Positions 23,562 to 35,060 of a stretch of 64,000 bases of DNA are shown piece after piece. Made by a program: the position numbers and the translations under genes. Within the stretch, counting starts at the first letter, position 1. The number at the start of each line of letters is the position of its first letter. Where the stretch lies: the NCBI RefSeq assembly GCF_947179165.1, contig NC_077240.1, positions 77,016,001-77,080,000 of the forward strand. The letters are read 5' to 3'. Source of the DNA: Solanum dulcamara. Lineage: Eukaryota; Streptophyta; Magnoliopsida; Solanales; Solanaceae. Below the pieces are notes generated by a model. The model worked only from the letters and a program-made list of their open reading frames with translations, searched no databases and had not been told where the DNA came from.

Positions 23562-26510
23562 GTGGCTTTGGATAGTGATGGTGGATTAGGGTTATGTTCT
23601 CATTTAGGGTCGGGGACGAGGGTAAGGAGGGGTAAATGGGTTAAAGGAGAGTCTAGACTAAGAGTAGGTTCTTGGAACATTGGGACGTTAACGGGAAAGT
23701 CAATAGAGCTAGTTAAGATTCTTAAGAAAAGGAAGATTAATATAGCTTGTGTCCAAGAGACCAAATGGGTAGGTACTAAAGCTAAGGAGGTAGACGGGTA
23801 TAAGCTTTGGTTCTCTGGTAGATCAAAGTATAGGAATGGGGTAGGCATTTTAGTAGACAGTGATCTAAGGAATCAGGTGGTGGATGTTAGGAGAATCACT
23901 GATAGGATGATGTCGATTAAGGTGGTCATTGAAGGGACCACTTTGAACATTATTAGTGCTTATGCGCCGCAAGCGGGCTTAGTAGAGGAGGAGAAGAGGC
24001 GCTTTTGGGAGGATTTGGACGAGTTAGTGGGAAGCATACTGCCTACTGAGAAGCTTTTCGTGGGAGGTGACTTCAATGGGCACATCGGGTCTATTTCGGA
24101 AGGGTATGACGATGTGCATGGAGGCTTTGGTTTTGGGGACAGAAATGGAGGAGGAGTTTCACTTTTGGAGTTCGCAAGAGCTTTTGGGTTGGTGATAGTT
24201 AATTCGAATTTTCCAAAAAAGGAGGACCATTTGGTAACCTTCAGTAGTTCGGTGGCTAAGACTCAGATAGACTTTTTACTCCTTAGGAAGGATGATAAAG
24301 GTCTGTGCAAAGACTGCAAGGTCATTCCGATAGACAACCTTACAACCCGACATAAGCTCTTGGTAATGGATTTAGGGATCAAGATGACAAGGAAGAAGAG
24401 GGTCGGGAATGATCGACCTAGGATCAGATGGGGGAGTTTGACCACGGCTAGTGCTCTAGAGATGGGAGAGAAATTGAAGGACACGGGGGCCTGGAATAGT
24501 AGTGGGGATGCGAACAGTATGTGGGATAGGACGACTAGTTGTATTAGGGTTGTAGCAAGGGAAGTGTTGGGAGTCTCGATAGGCAGTCGTAGTCGACATC
24601 AAGGGGACTGGTGGTGGAATGTAGAAGTGCAAGGGAAGGTGGAAGCAAAGAAAATAGCATACGCGAAGTTGATAGAAAGCACGGATGAGGTGGAGGAGTG
24701 GACGAATAAGGAACTTTATAAGATGGCGAAGAAGGAGGCGAAGTCGGCTGTTTCGACGGCAAAAACGATAGCTTTTGAACGCCTCTATGCTGAACTAGAA
24801 GAAAAAGGTGGGGATAGGAAATTGTTCAAGCTAGCCAGGGCGCGGGCGAGAAGGGAACGCGATGTGGACCAAGTGAAGTGTATTAAGGACGAGCATGGAA
24901 AAGTATTGGTAGAAGAGACTCTCATTAAACAGAGGTGGCAGTCATACTTCCATAAACTCTTGAATGACGTAGGGGACAGAGACTTTGTATTGGGAGATTT
25001 GGAACATACAGAGAGGCGTCGCAATTTTGGATATTGCAGGAGTATTAAGGTCGAAGAGGTTAAGGGTGCTGTTCGTAGGATGCGCTGGGGAAGAGCAACC
25101 GGACGTGACGAGATTCCTGGGGAATTTTGGAAGAGTGCCAGCTTGGTAGGTTTGGAGTGGCTGACTAGGTTATTTAATGTCATCTTTAAAACGGCAACGA
25201 TGCCCGAAGAATGGAGGTCGAGTGTAATGATCCCTCTATACAAAAACAAAGGGGATATCCAGAGTTGCAACAACTATAGAGGTATCAAGTTACTAAGCCA
25301 CACTATGAAAGTGTGGGAAAGAGTGGTGGAGATGAGGGTGAGGAGAGGCGTGTCTATTTCAGAGAACCAGTTCGGATTTATGCCGGGACGCTCAACTACA
25401 GAAGCCATCCATCTTATGAGGAGACTGGTGGAGCAATATAGGGAGAGGAAGAGGGACTTGCATATGGTATTCATCGACTTAGAAAAGGCCTACGATAAAG
25501 TTCCAAGAGAGATACTATGGAAATGTTTGGAGGCTAAAGATGTACCTGTGGCATACATTAGGGTGATCAAGGACATGTATGAGGGAGCCAAAACCAGGGT
25601 AAGGACAGTAGGAGGGGACTCAGAGCATTTCCCAGTTGGGATGGGGTTGCATCAAGGATCAGCTCTAAGTCCATTTTTATTTGCCTTGGTAATGGATGCA
25701 TTGACGCGACAAATTCAAGGTGAGGTGCCATGGTGTATGCTTTTCGCGGATGACATAGTCCTGATTGATGAGACTCGTAGTGGAGTTAATGCTAAGATGG
25801 AGGATTGGAGACATACCTTGGAGTCTAAAGGGTTTAAGCTGAGTATGACCAAGACAGAGTACTTAGAGTGCAAGTTTAGTGAGACACCTCACGAGGTTGG
25901 CGTGGAAGTTAAGCTTGGTGCCCAAGCTATTCAAAAGAGAAGTAGTTTCAAGTATCTTGGGTCTATCATGCAAGGCAGCGGGGAAATTGACGATGATGTC
26001 ACACATCGTATTGGGGCAGCGTGGATGAAATGGAGGCTCGCTTCCGGAGTGCTATGCGATAAGAAGGTGCCACCACAACTTAAGGGCAAATTCTACAAAG
26101 TGATGGTTAGACCGGCTATGTTGTATGGGGCAGAGTGTTGGCCAGTTAAGATCTCTCACATTCAAAAGATGAAAGTTGCCGAGATGAGAATGTTGAGATG
26201 GATGTGTGGTCACACCAAGAGCGACAGGATTAGAAATGAGGCTATTCGGGACAAGGTAGGAGTGGCCTCGGTGGAAGACAAGATGCGGGAAATGCGACTG
26301 AGATGGTTTGGGCATGTGAAGAGGAGAGACACAGATGACCCAGTGAGAAGGTGTGAGAGGTTGGCTATGGATGGCTACAGAAGAGGTAGGGGTAGGCCGA
26401 AGAAGTATTGGGGAGAGGTGATTAGACAGGACATGGCTCAGTTACAGCTTACCGAGGACATGACCTTAGATAGGAGGCTGTGGAGGACCCACATTAGGGT
26501 AGAAGGCTAG
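23562..26510 (+). CDS. RTE LINE endonuclease-reverse transcriptase polyprotein
   Basis: An open frame of 982 codons runs from the GTG at 23562; the frame is open from a TAG at 23544. The N-terminal apurinic-type endonuclease shows SWNIGT (N39), QETKW (E66), GGDFNGH (D170, N172) and QIDF (D237). The reverse transcriptase follows, with [50 protein letters not shown] and FADD at 728-731. The C-terminus carries LRWMCGHT and RWFGHVKRR, conserved in RTE elements. The protein would nick target DNA and prime cDNA synthesis there. No in-frame AUG occurs before residue 116, inside the endonuclease, so initiation must be non-AUG or depend on splicing. All listed catalytic motifs are intact. Confidence 0.92.
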   Translation: MALDSDGGLGLCSHLGSGTRVRRGKWVKGESRLRVGSWNIGTLTGKSIELVKILKKRKINIACVQETKWVGTKAKEVDGYKLWFSGRSKYRNGVGILVDSDLRNQVVDVRRITDRMMSIKVVIEGTTLNIISAYAPQAGLVEEEKRRFWEDLDELVGSILPTEKLFVGGDFNGHIGSISEGYDDVHGGFGFGDRNGGGVSLLEFARAFGLVIVNSNFPKKEDHLVTFSSSVAKTQIDFLLLRKDDKGLCKDCKVIPIDNLTTRHKLLVMDLGIKMTRKKRVGNDRPRIRWGSLTTASALEMGEKLKDTGAWNSSGDANSMWDRTTSCIRVVAREVLGVSIGSRSRHQGDWWWNVEVQGKVEAKKIAYAKLIESTDEVEEWTNKELYKMAKKEAKSAVSTAKTIAFERLYAELEEKGGDRKLFKLARARARRERDVDQVKCIKDEHGKVLVEETLIKQRWQSYFHKLLNDVGDRDFVLGDLEHTERRRNFGYCRSIKVEEVKGAVRRMRWGRATGRDEIPGEFWKSASLVGLEWLTRLFNVIFKTATMPEEWRSSVMIPLYKNKGDIQSCNNYRGIKLLSHTMKVWERVVEMRVRRGVSISENQFGFMPGRSTTEAIHLMRRLVEQYRERKRDLHMVFIDLEKAYDKVPREILWKCLEAKDVPVAYIRVIKDMYEGAKTRVRTVGGDSEHFPVGMGLHQGSALSPFLFALVMDALTRQIQGEVPWCMLFADDIVLIDETRSGVNAKMEDWRHTLESKGFKLSMTKTEYLECKFSETPHEVGVEVKLGAQAIQKRSSFKYLGSIMQGSGEIDDDVTHRIGAAWMKWRLASGVLCDKKVPPQLKGKFYKVMVRPAMLYGAECWPVKISHIQKMKVAEMRMLRWMCGHTKSDRIRNEAIRDKVGVASVEDKMREMRLRWFGHVKRRDTDDPVRRCERLAMDGYRRGRGRPKKYWGEVIRQDMAQLQLTEDMTLDRRLWRTHIRVEG

Positions 26511-26719
26511 TACATAGTATCGTTATTCTTCCCTATTCATAGGCGCACTAGCACATTACAATTCCTTGTACTCTCATTTCTGCTATTTCTGTTACTATTT
26601 ATTGCTTTCAGTACTTTTGATTACTCTATTTTATCTGTGATGCCTTCGTGATTTATTTTTCTATAGCGCTTTGAATTTTTTAACTTTATCTGACCCCCTT
26701 TTCCGCTTTTTTTTTGAGC

Positions 26720-26838
26720 CGAGGGTCTCTCGGAAACAGCCGTCCTACCTTGGTAGGAGTAAGGTCTGCGTACAATCTACCCTCCCCAGACCCCACGTTG
26801 TGGGATTTCACTGGGTTGTTGTTGTTGGTTGTTGTTGT
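26720..26838 (+). repeat. RTE 3' end module shared with Au-type SINEs
   Basis: The segment GAGGGTCTCTCGGAAACAGC ... CTACCTTGG ... GGTCTGCGTACA ... CCCCAGACCCCAC ... GGGATTTCACTGGGTTGTTG ends in (GTT)n. Reverse-strand sequences at 52541-52660 and 60417-60530 are clearly related. A SINE sharing the 3' end of a LINE is the known way SINEs recruit the LINE reverse transcriptase. Confidence 0.8.
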
Positions 26839-26932
26839 AATATCACATAGAAAATATCTGAAATTTTTATGACTTATTGAGACGAATGTGTATAATAAAA
26901 AATGACATTTTCACATGATCAACGTAATAATA

Positions 26933-26996
<64 letters not shown>
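26933..26996. repeat. (TA)n and (TTA)n microsatellites
   Basis: A run of TA dinucleotides (about 26936-26962) passes directly into TTA trinucleotides (to about 26996). It lies about 100 bp after the RTE tail. Confidence 0.9.
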
Positions 26997-26998
<2 letters not shown>

Positions 26999-27111
26999 TT
27001 TTATTTTTTTTGGAAGACCAGGATAACCCACAACCACCACAATCTTTGTCATAGCCTCTATCCTCCGGGTGAGCATTTTGTAGTGAATATTTCGTGCGCA
27101 TTGGGTAAAAC

Positions 27112-28026
27112 TAGGGGTGTCAAAATGAGCCAAAATATAGGTAACTCGTCCAACACGTCCAAACTTTTTGGGGTTTGGCTCAAGATAGCTTGTATTGAGT
27201 TCAATCCAAAACCCATTTTAAAAGGGAAAAATTACTTAATTGAGTGTTTTTAAAAAATAAATTACTGATTTTAGCGATATTTTTTATTTATTACAATTTA
27301 TAGCAATACATAGCAATATTATGATAAATCTACACTTGTATTAAAAGTGAATTATGCATACAATATAAATGTATTATAAGTGTTTTAAAATATATATTAT
27401 GTTTGTGTAGTAAGAAACTGACATAATATATTATAAGTCTATTAAAGTATGTGATAAATGTATTATCCATCTATAAAATTTGTATTATATATGTTTTATA
27501 AATAGTTCTCTGCAATATGTATTAAAACTGTATTATAAATGTATTATAAGTGTTCAGTGAAAAAAATTATTGTTATAGATGGTAAATATTTTCTTAATAT
27601 TGTATATTTATGTAAGTTTCACTTTTAAAAGAATACTCAATTAAGCCCAACTTAATCTTTAATTTCAACCAGTTTTAAGACTCTTTATTTGCATTGGTAT
27701 AATGTATGTTCTTATATTAAATGTATAAAATACTATCTATTTTATATCTTTTATGATTAATCTATCCATTTGTAAATTTTTATTTATATTTTTTTGAGTT
27801 GAAACTCAAATTATGGTTATAAAAGATAAATAATAATATGTTAAAATTATTGAAATTAAGCGGGTTAAATTGGACAGGTCATGACTCAACCCCAATTTTA
27901 GACCATTTGAGTCCAACCCATTTGAGCCCAAAGTAAATTTGGGCGAGTCATGATCTAATCCAATTTTTATTTTAACCTATTTTAATATTTTCAATTTCAA
28001 CTCAACCCGCTTATTTGATACCCATA
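27112..28026. mobile_element. inverted-end MITE-like element
   Basis: The left end AGGGGTGTCAAAATGAGCC and the right end, read on the other strand as ATGGGTATCAAATAAGCGG, resemble terminal inverted repeats of a family common in plants (GGGTGTCAAA...GGCGGGTT type). The interior is AT-rich with repeated TGTATTATAA-like words and no transposase. No target duplication was identified, and the middle may be a second insertion. Confidence 0.45.
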
Positions 28027-28606
28027 GATAAAACTCTCATTGTATAAAATAATATTTATATTGACAATATAAAAAAAATTAAATTTATTTTATTAGAAGG
28101 AAAAAAAAAAGGAAGTGCACGAAAGTTATGGTCCCTTTTTGGATCCCTCTTAATTTATAATATATGCTTTTAATGAAGATTCCTTCTTTTTCTTGGTTTT
28201 ATATACCGTTATGTTCCCCATTATCACTTCTCTTTTATTGTTCCTATTTTACCCCTGTACGATCTTCATATTTACCGATAAGTTCCTCTTCGTGTCGTGT
28301 GGTCCCATACTCTAACAGACGCTACGGATTTCTGACACAAAATATATTATGGTGCACACAATACTTGCTGTCTATATCCAGTGAATCATGTAACATTTAT
28401 TATCTCATACGTTTCGAATTTTGAGAATTAAATAATTTTTTTAATTATAATTTTAAAAATTATTTTTGAATTAGAATAATATATCAATTGGTTCGGTTTA
28501 GTTATAAAGTTTATTGATTTGATTTATTGATTATTAATTTGTAAATGTGGTAAAATCGTTGTAGAATTATTAAGATACTTACTTATCTATTATTGATTGG
28601 TTCGGC

Positions 28607-29165
28607 TGAATTAGAGTTGTGTATCGATTGGTTCGATTCAATTTTGAAGTTTATTGACTCGAGTTATTGATTTGCAGACATGCTAAATTATTATATAATT
28701 ATTATGATATTGACTTATCGGTTATTGATCAGTTCGGTTATCGGTTTAATCATTGAAAATTATTTAGAAATAAGGTAACCAACTAAATGAATCATCTACC
28801 TGAGTTGATAGATTTCACCTTATTCAAAAGCAAATACTATCGCATTATAGAATAACAGAGAGTTGAGACAGACAAAAATAAAAGTATGATTGATACACTA
28901 TTAACAGAGAGTTTGAGACGGTAAAAAATAAAAATATGATTTATATATCAAATGATATAAATATAATTATTTAATTTACTATCGGATTATTGGTTAATAC
29001 GTTGACAAAAAATCTAAAATGGTTAAGAATCGATAATCTGATAATAAAGAAAATCAAAATTGTTACTGAAATCGCTAAACCAATAACTCATTATCGATAA
29101 ATGAATAATTTTTTTTGATTGGGGTTTATCGATTGCGATTCGATTTTGAACAATTCTAATCTAAA
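28607..29165. repeat. dispersed inverted-end repeat, copy 1
   Basis: Its start (GTATCGATTGGTTCGATT...) and its end (reverse: AATCGAATCGCAATCGATAA) are inverted relatives. The middle is shared with 49225-49705, including ACCTGAGTT, GCAAATACT/GCAAACACT, TAGAATAACAGAGA and TTATCGATAAAT blocks. No coding potential. It is probably an old non-autonomous DNA transposon. Confidence 0.55.
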
Positions 29166-30170
29166 TCTTTAGTGCTTGTTTGGCTTAACTTATTTTAAGC
29201 AGCTTATAAGCTAAAAAAAAATAAGTAGGTTTAGAAGTTGTTTTCGGCTTATAAGTTGCTTTAGATAGGCTAAACCAAATAGATCCAATTATTATTTGGG
29301 GCTTATTTTAAATACAAAATAATTTTAACTTAATCAATCAAACAGTCAAAAAATTTTAAATAACTTATAAGTCGATCAAAATGGGCTTTTAATCAAAAGC
29401 TAAGATTTTGATTCTCAAAATTCAAACTGTGCACATAAAATATGACAGAATGGTAACTTGTTTGACTAAGCTTTTGGAAAATCGAAGGTGCTTATTATAA
29501 AGATTTGAGGTCTTTTACCAATTTTTTAAGTTTTCTTAGGAAAAACATGTGTTATTTTTACTAGTTGTAGAGCTTTTTGTCAAAAGATAAAAGAAAAATT
29601 AAAAAATAATTTGAAAAAACACTTTTTGAAACATCGTCTACCACAAATTACACCTTTTATATTTTAAATATGTTTTTTATATTGATTGTCAAACACAAAT
29701 AATTTTTTTCCAAAAATAAATAAATTTAAAAGACTTTAAAATTATCATATTTCAAATATTTGACGAAACACACAATAAATTGTGTTTAAGTCATATATTG
29801 ATATATAAAAATTGAATTCTTTCGATATTTAGTTATCATAAATTGTGTACATATTTTTACTCATATAATTATTTTTCAATATTTAAAAAATAAAATAAAT
29901 TTGTTTCACTCTTCTTATTTGTTGCCCATTTCTCCGCACGGATTATGGGCATAAGATGATGACAGTGGCATCTGTTTCTTGTTAACGTAAATTTACAGCA
30001 ATTTAATGTATGCATTTAATATGATTTGAAACTTTTTTCCACATAGTTATAGTAGTTATGGTCTATGTGAATCTTTTCCCACTTTCTTTTATGTAATTTT
30101 AGGTTTATTGTCTCTTTTAACATATTCATTTATCATAGTTTATATCTATGGATCGATACATCTATAGGTC
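29166..30170. other. AT-rich spacer with a possible MITE fragment
   Basis: TTGTTTGGCTTAAC...GCTTATAAGC at 29176-29212 and further CTTATAAG words nearby resemble a common Solanaceae MITE, but complete ends were not found. No gene seen. Confidence 0.35.
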
Positions 30171-30171
30171 C

Positions 30172-30470
30172 AGGGGCGGATCTAGGAGGCGAGAGGGGTT
30201 CACTCGAATTCTCTCGGTAAAAAATTACACAATTTATATAGGGTAAATTTTGTGTATTTAAGTACATATATTAAGTTTGAACTATCTAAAAAAGAAACGA
30301 AACACAACTCATTGGTATAAGGCCTTCTAAATGCACCCCTATGTTCTAGGGTTTGAATCACACCAACTACATTATATTTTACATTTAACTTTTGTTATTT
30401 CACACTTTTATACTTTTATTTTTTGAACCGTCTGAATAAAATTTTTGAATCCGTCATTGTATAAGAAGAT
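30172..30470 (+). mobile_element. possible SINE-like or non-autonomous element starting GGGGCGGATCTAG
   Basis: The block beginning CAGGGGCGGATCTAGGAGGC and continuing with GGGTTCACTCGAATTC resembles a dispersed element I associate with Solanaceae genomes. No clear tRNA-like A and B boxes, tail or target duplication were established, so the class is uncertain. Confidence 0.4.
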
Positions 30471-30712
30471 GCAGAATATGTCCAAACTATCTCAAGCAGC
30501 CTTCTCTTATTCTATTGTGATACTGTCACCTTTTGACAAATACGGTCATTTTAAACTATATTTCATCTTTTTACATTTGACTGTTGTTATTTTCACACTT
30601 TTATACTTTTATTTTTTGAAGTCTAAAAAAAATCTAGATTTGCCATTTCATGGGACTATATGCGGAATATGTCCAAACTATCTCAAGCAGCCTTCTCTTG
30701 TTTTATTTTTAA
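30363..30712 (+). repeat. direct duplication, period about 204 bp
   Basis: The block with TTATACTTTTATTTTTTGAA at about 30408 recurs at about 30600. The block ATATGTCCAAACTATCTCAA at about 30475 recurs at about 30668, so a segment of about 200 bp is present in tandem. The second copy is interrupted at 30712 by the MULE-like MITE and continues at 31534 (GTGATACTTTCACCTTTTGA). Confidence 0.8.
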
Positions 30713-31523
30713 GGAAAATTATGCGATATGACAAATCTTACTACTATAGTACGCATTTAGGATATAGTTTAAAAATAATTACAGCTCTCAGCAAACATAA
30801 TTATTTATTTACGCGGTATAACAATCTCGCTTGCCAGATATACAAACATATATGTATATCAATTATCATTATACAATTTTTCTGACAAATATACACATAC
30901 AATTCGACAGATATACATATACAATTCGCCTCTCGCTCGGCTCTCTCCTCCCTTTCTCAATCTCGCTCGCCTCTCTCCTCCCTCTCTAAATCTGGCTCGC
31001 CTATCTCCTCCTCTCTCTCAATCTCGCTTGGCAGATATACAAATATATATGTATACCAATTATATATATGTATTTTTTTTGAAAAAATATACACATACAA
31101 TTCGACTCTAGCTCGCCTCTCGTCTTCCTCTCTCGATCTCACTCGCCTCTCTCCTCCTCTCTCTCTCAATCTTATATGTATACCAATTACATATATGTAA
31201 TTTTTTTGAAAAAATATACACATACAATTCGACTCTAGCTCGCCTCTCGTCTTCCTCTCTCGATCTCACTCGCCTCTCTCCTCCTCTCTCTCTCAATCTT
31301 GCTTGCCAGATATACAAATACATATGTATACCAGTATTTGTATATTTTGATATATAAATAATTCGTAGATATAACATTTGTAGAATTTGCTACAACTTTT
31401 GTATAATTCACTACAACATTTGTATAATGACAAATTTTATGTTTGCCATTATAAGTAATTATGAAAACTATACCCATATGAGGTTATTATGCTTAAAAAG
31501 TTTGCCAAATCTAAAAACTTTCC
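30713..31523. mobile_element. Mutator-like MITE with 10-bp target duplication
   Basis: The ends GGAAAATTATGCGATATGAC and, on the opposite strand, GGAAAGTTTTTAGATTTGGC form imperfect terminal inverted repeats. They are flanked by the direct repeat TTATTTTTAA at 30703-30712 and 31524-31533. A 9-10 bp duplication is typical of MULEs. The interior has CT-rich GCGAG/CTCGC blocks and ATATACA words but no transposase. The uninterrupted first copy of the surrounding duplication (30494-30540) serves as a related empty site. Confidence 0.82.
31048..31299. repeat. 126-bp tandem duplication inside the MITE
   Basis: Two nearly identical units of about 126 bp start at about 31048 and 31174. Each holds ATGTATACCAATTA, an ATATACACATACAATTCGAC word, and a CT-rich run of CTCGCCTCTC-like words. 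Very few differences are visible, so the duplication is younger than the rest of the element. Confidence 0.85.
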
Positions 31524-31533
31524 TTATTTTTAA

Positions 31534-32062
31534 TATGTGATACTTTCACCTTTTGACAAATGTGGTCATTTTTAACTATATCTCATCTTGTATGGCGACA
31601 CATTCGTTTTAGCATTTGCATCTTTGCAACACTCATTTTGTAGGTATGTTTAACTTTAAAATCCATAATCTAATTGGTCTTACTTATGTTCTATGGAACA
31701 TCTCTTTACTTTGGTAAGCATCGTTGTATCACATAATACTTGGTAACGCTTCTTCTTTTCAATCATTCAATTTTAATTCTTTGAGTAATATCTTTATCTA
31801 TCATTCAATTCTCTTGAAATAACGAGCCATAACATAGAAATTATTTACATTTTTGCACTACAATCTCATATAGTCTCACCTTAACTTTTCTCCTCCCTTG
31901 TTGACTAAACCTACAATACATATATTCGGTCTTCTATTTATTCAAAAAATTAGTAGGCTTCTTACATAAATCATGTATTGAGCATTAAATTTTGTTTCCC
32001 ATCTAAATGAAACACATGTATATGTATTGTATCAGTATTATATAAAAAGTGTATAATCATGT
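31534..32062. other. AT-rich spacer
   Basis: It holds the tail of the interrupted 204-bp duplication, then AT-rich sequence with no gene. Confidence 0.5.
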
Positions 32063-35060
32063 GAAATTCCACAACGTGGTGTCTAAGGAGGGTAAAATGT
32101 ACGTAGACCTTACCCCTACCAAGGTAGGATAACAGTTTTCGGGAGACCCTAAGCTTAAAAAAAGCATAAAAAGAGGTCAGATAAGGCTAAGAAGTTCAAA
32201 GCGATATGGAAAAGCAAATAACGAATAACGCAAATAACGAAAGCGACACAGATAAAATAGAGTAATCAAAGTACAAAAAGTAATAAAAAGATAATAACAG
32301 AAGTCAGAGCACAAGAAATTATAGTGCGCTAATGCGCCTACTAATACAGAAGAATAATGAGACTATGTACTAGCCTTCTACCCTAATATGGGTCCTCCAC
32401 ACCCTCCTATCTAAGGTCATGTCCTCGTTAAGTTGTAACTGTGCCATGTCCTGTCTAATAACCTCTTCCGAATATTTCTTCGGCCTACCCCTACCTCTTT
32501 AAAAACCATTCATAGCCAACCTCTCACATCTCCGCACTAGGGCATCTGTGTCTCTTCTCTTCACATGCCCAAACCATCTCAGTCTCATTTTCCGCATATT
32601 GTCTTCTATCGAGGCCACTCCTACCTTGTCCCGAATAGCCTCATTTCTAATCCTGTCACTCCTGGTATGCCCACACATCCATCTCAATATTCTTATCTCG
32701 GCTACTTTCATCTTTTGAACGTGAGAAACCTTAACTAGCCAACACTCTGCCCCATATAACATAGCCGGTCTAACCACCACTTTGTAGAACTTGTCCTTAA
32801 ATTTTAGTGGCACCTTCTTGTCACATAATACGCCGGAAGCGAGCTTCAATTTCATTCACCCTGCCCCAATACGATGTGTGCATCCTTGTCAATCTCCCCG
32901 CTGCCTTGCATGATAGACCCAAGCTACTTGAAACTACTTTTATTTTGGATGGCCTGGTTACCAAGCCTAACTTCTGCGCCAACCTCCTGAGATGTCTCAC
33001 TAAATTTGCACTCTAAGTACTCTGTCTTGGTCCTACTCAGCTTAAACCCTCTAGACTCTAAGGTATATCTCCAATCCTCTAGCCTAACGTTAACTACGCT
33101 ACGAGTCTCATCAATCAAGACTATGTCGTCCGCGAAAAGCATACACTACGGCACCTCACCTTGAATTTATCGCGTCAATCCATCCATCACCAAGGCAAAT
33201 AAAAACAGACTAAGGGCTGATCCTTGATGCAACCCCATCACTTTGGGCATCGTTGTCTTCTTGAAGATGACATTAAATAATCTAGCCAGCCCCTCCAAAC
33301 TTACCAAGCTCGCGCTCTTCCAAAATTCTCTAGAAATCTCGTCAGATTCGGTCGCTCCCCCCCTCCCCCCCGCACATCCTATGCACAACACCCTTAACCT
33401 CTTCAACCGTAATACTCTTGCAACACCCAAAATCGTGAAGCCTCCCTGTATGTTCCAAATCTCTGAACACAATCTCTTTGTCCCCTTGTTCATTCAATAG
33501 CTTATGGAAGTACTATTGGCATCTCTGTTTAATAAGGGTCTCCTCTACCAATACTTTTTCATGCTCGTCCTTAATACACTTCACTTGGTCCACATCGCGT
33601 TCCCTTCTCGCCCGCACCCTGGCTAGCTTGAACAATTTCCTATCCCCACCTTTTTTTTCTAGTTCAGCATAGAGGCGTTCAAAAGCTATCGTTTTTGCCG
33701 TCGAAACAGCCGACTTCGCCTCTTTCCTCGCTATCTTATAAAGTTTCCTATTCGTCCACTTCTCCAGCCCATCCTTGCTTTCTATCAGCTTCGCATACTT
33801 TATCTTCTTTGCTTTCACCTTCCCTTGCACTTTTCCATTTCACCACCAGTCCCCTTGGTTCCGGCCACGGCTACTTGTCGAGACTCTCAGCACTTCCCTT
33901 GCTACAACCCTAATACAACTAGCTGTCTTATCCCACATAGTGTTCGCATCCCCACTACTATCCTAGGCCTCCATATCCTTCAATTTCTCTCCCATCTCCA
34001 CGGCGTTAGCCGTGGTCAAACTCCCCCATCTGATCCTAGGTCGGTCATCCCCGACCCTCTTCTTCCTCGTCATCTTGATCCCTAAATCCATCACCAAGAG
34101 CTTATGTCGGGTCGTAAGGTTGTCAATCAGAATGACCTTACAATCTTTGCACAAACTTTTATCATCCTTCCTAATGAGTAAAAAATCTATCTGAGTCTTA
34201 GCCACCGCACTCTAGAAGGTTACCAAGTGGTCCTCCTTCTTTGGAAAACTCGAATTGGCTATCACTAACCCAAAAGCTCTTGCGAAATCCAAAAGTGAAA
34301 CTCCTCCTCCATTTTTGTCCCCGAAGCCAAAGCCTCCATACACATCATCATACCCTCCCGAAATAGACCTGATATGTCCATTGAAATTCCCTCCCACGAA
34401 AAGCTTTTCAGTAGGCGGTATGCCTCCCACTAACTCGTCAAAATCCTCCCAAACGCGCCTTTTATCCTCCTCGCCTAAGCCCGCTTGCGGCGCATAAGCA
34501 CTAATAATGTTCAATGTGATCCTTTCAACGACCACCTTTATCGACATTATCTTATCAGTGACTCTCCTAACCTCCACCACCTGATCCCTTAAATTACTGT
34601 CTACTAAAATGCCTACCCATTCCTATACTTCGATCTACCAGAGAACCAAAACTTATATCCGTCTACCTCCTTAGCTTTAGAACCTACCCATTTGGTCTCT
34701 TGTACACAAGCTATATTAATCTTCCTCTTCTTTAGAATCTTAACTAGCTCTATGGATTTTTTCGTCAACGTTACAATGTTCCAAGAACTTACTCTCAGTC
34801 TAGATGCTCCTTTAACCCACTTACCCCTCCTTACCCTCGTCCCCGTCCCCGTCCCTGACGAGAATATGACCCTAGTCTACCATCATTATCCAAAGTCACG
34901 AAAACGCGTATGAACTAATAAAATATTCAAAGGTTTAAAGTCAGCAAAATGTAACTATAATTGTATGAGCAAAGAATAGATATGGAAAGATGTGGGAACC
35001 GGAGGTACCAACTCCAGTTAAAATAAACCTGGTTGCCGCCGAAAAATACTGTTTAATGAA
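32063..35060 (-). mobile_element. RTE LINE copy 2, reversed and broken
   Basis: On the minus strand the order is 5' block (GGCGGCAACCAGG...GGTACCTCC, near 35000-35040), endonuclease fragments, reverse transcriptase fragments, the RWFGHVKRR region (about 32550), and a 3' UTR ending in the Au-like module (about 32063-32160). Stops and frameshifts split the ORF. Between a TMP motif and MGLHQGS (near 33240) about 430 bp of the reverse transcriptase is missing, including the [15 protein letters not shown] and AYDKVP blocks, so this copy is dead. The (GTT)n tail of the intact copy is absent, the homology stopping at GGAATTTCAC. Confidence 0.92.

Larger units (their letters stand above)
23041..26838 (+). 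mobile_element. RTE-clade LINE with an uninterrupted ORF
   Basis: The element has a CT-rich 5' region, short tandem repeats (23310-23440), one long ORF of endonuclease plus reverse transcriptase (to 26510), a 3' UTR, and a (GTT)n tail at 26813-26838. A single ORF, no RNase H domain, the conserved RWFGHVKRR region after the RT, and a simple-repeat rather than poly(A) tail are features of RTE LINEs. The 5' boundary is uncertain and no target duplication was found. Three relatives lie in this window (14.5 kb, 32.1-35.1 kb reversed, 61.4 kb onward), all more damaged. Confidence 0.9.

Noticed and set aside
24785..25273. 162-residue ORF on the minus strand
   Set aside because: Antisense of the RTE reverse transcriptase; the same antisense openness recurs in the other RTE copies and reflects codon use.
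30445..30885. 146-residue ORF on the plus strand
   Set aside because: It crosses the MITE insertion boundary at 30712/30713, so it is a chance fusion of repeat sequences.
30890..31320. CRISPR-like array
   Set aside because: Repeats are CT-rich tandem units within a plant MITE; units include the would-be spacers and no cas-like gene exists. The genome is eukaryotic.
30957..31477. Overlapping Arg/Glu-rich ORFs on the minus strand
   Set aside because: They come from the GAGAG/GCGAG repeat units inside the MITE and have no coding character.
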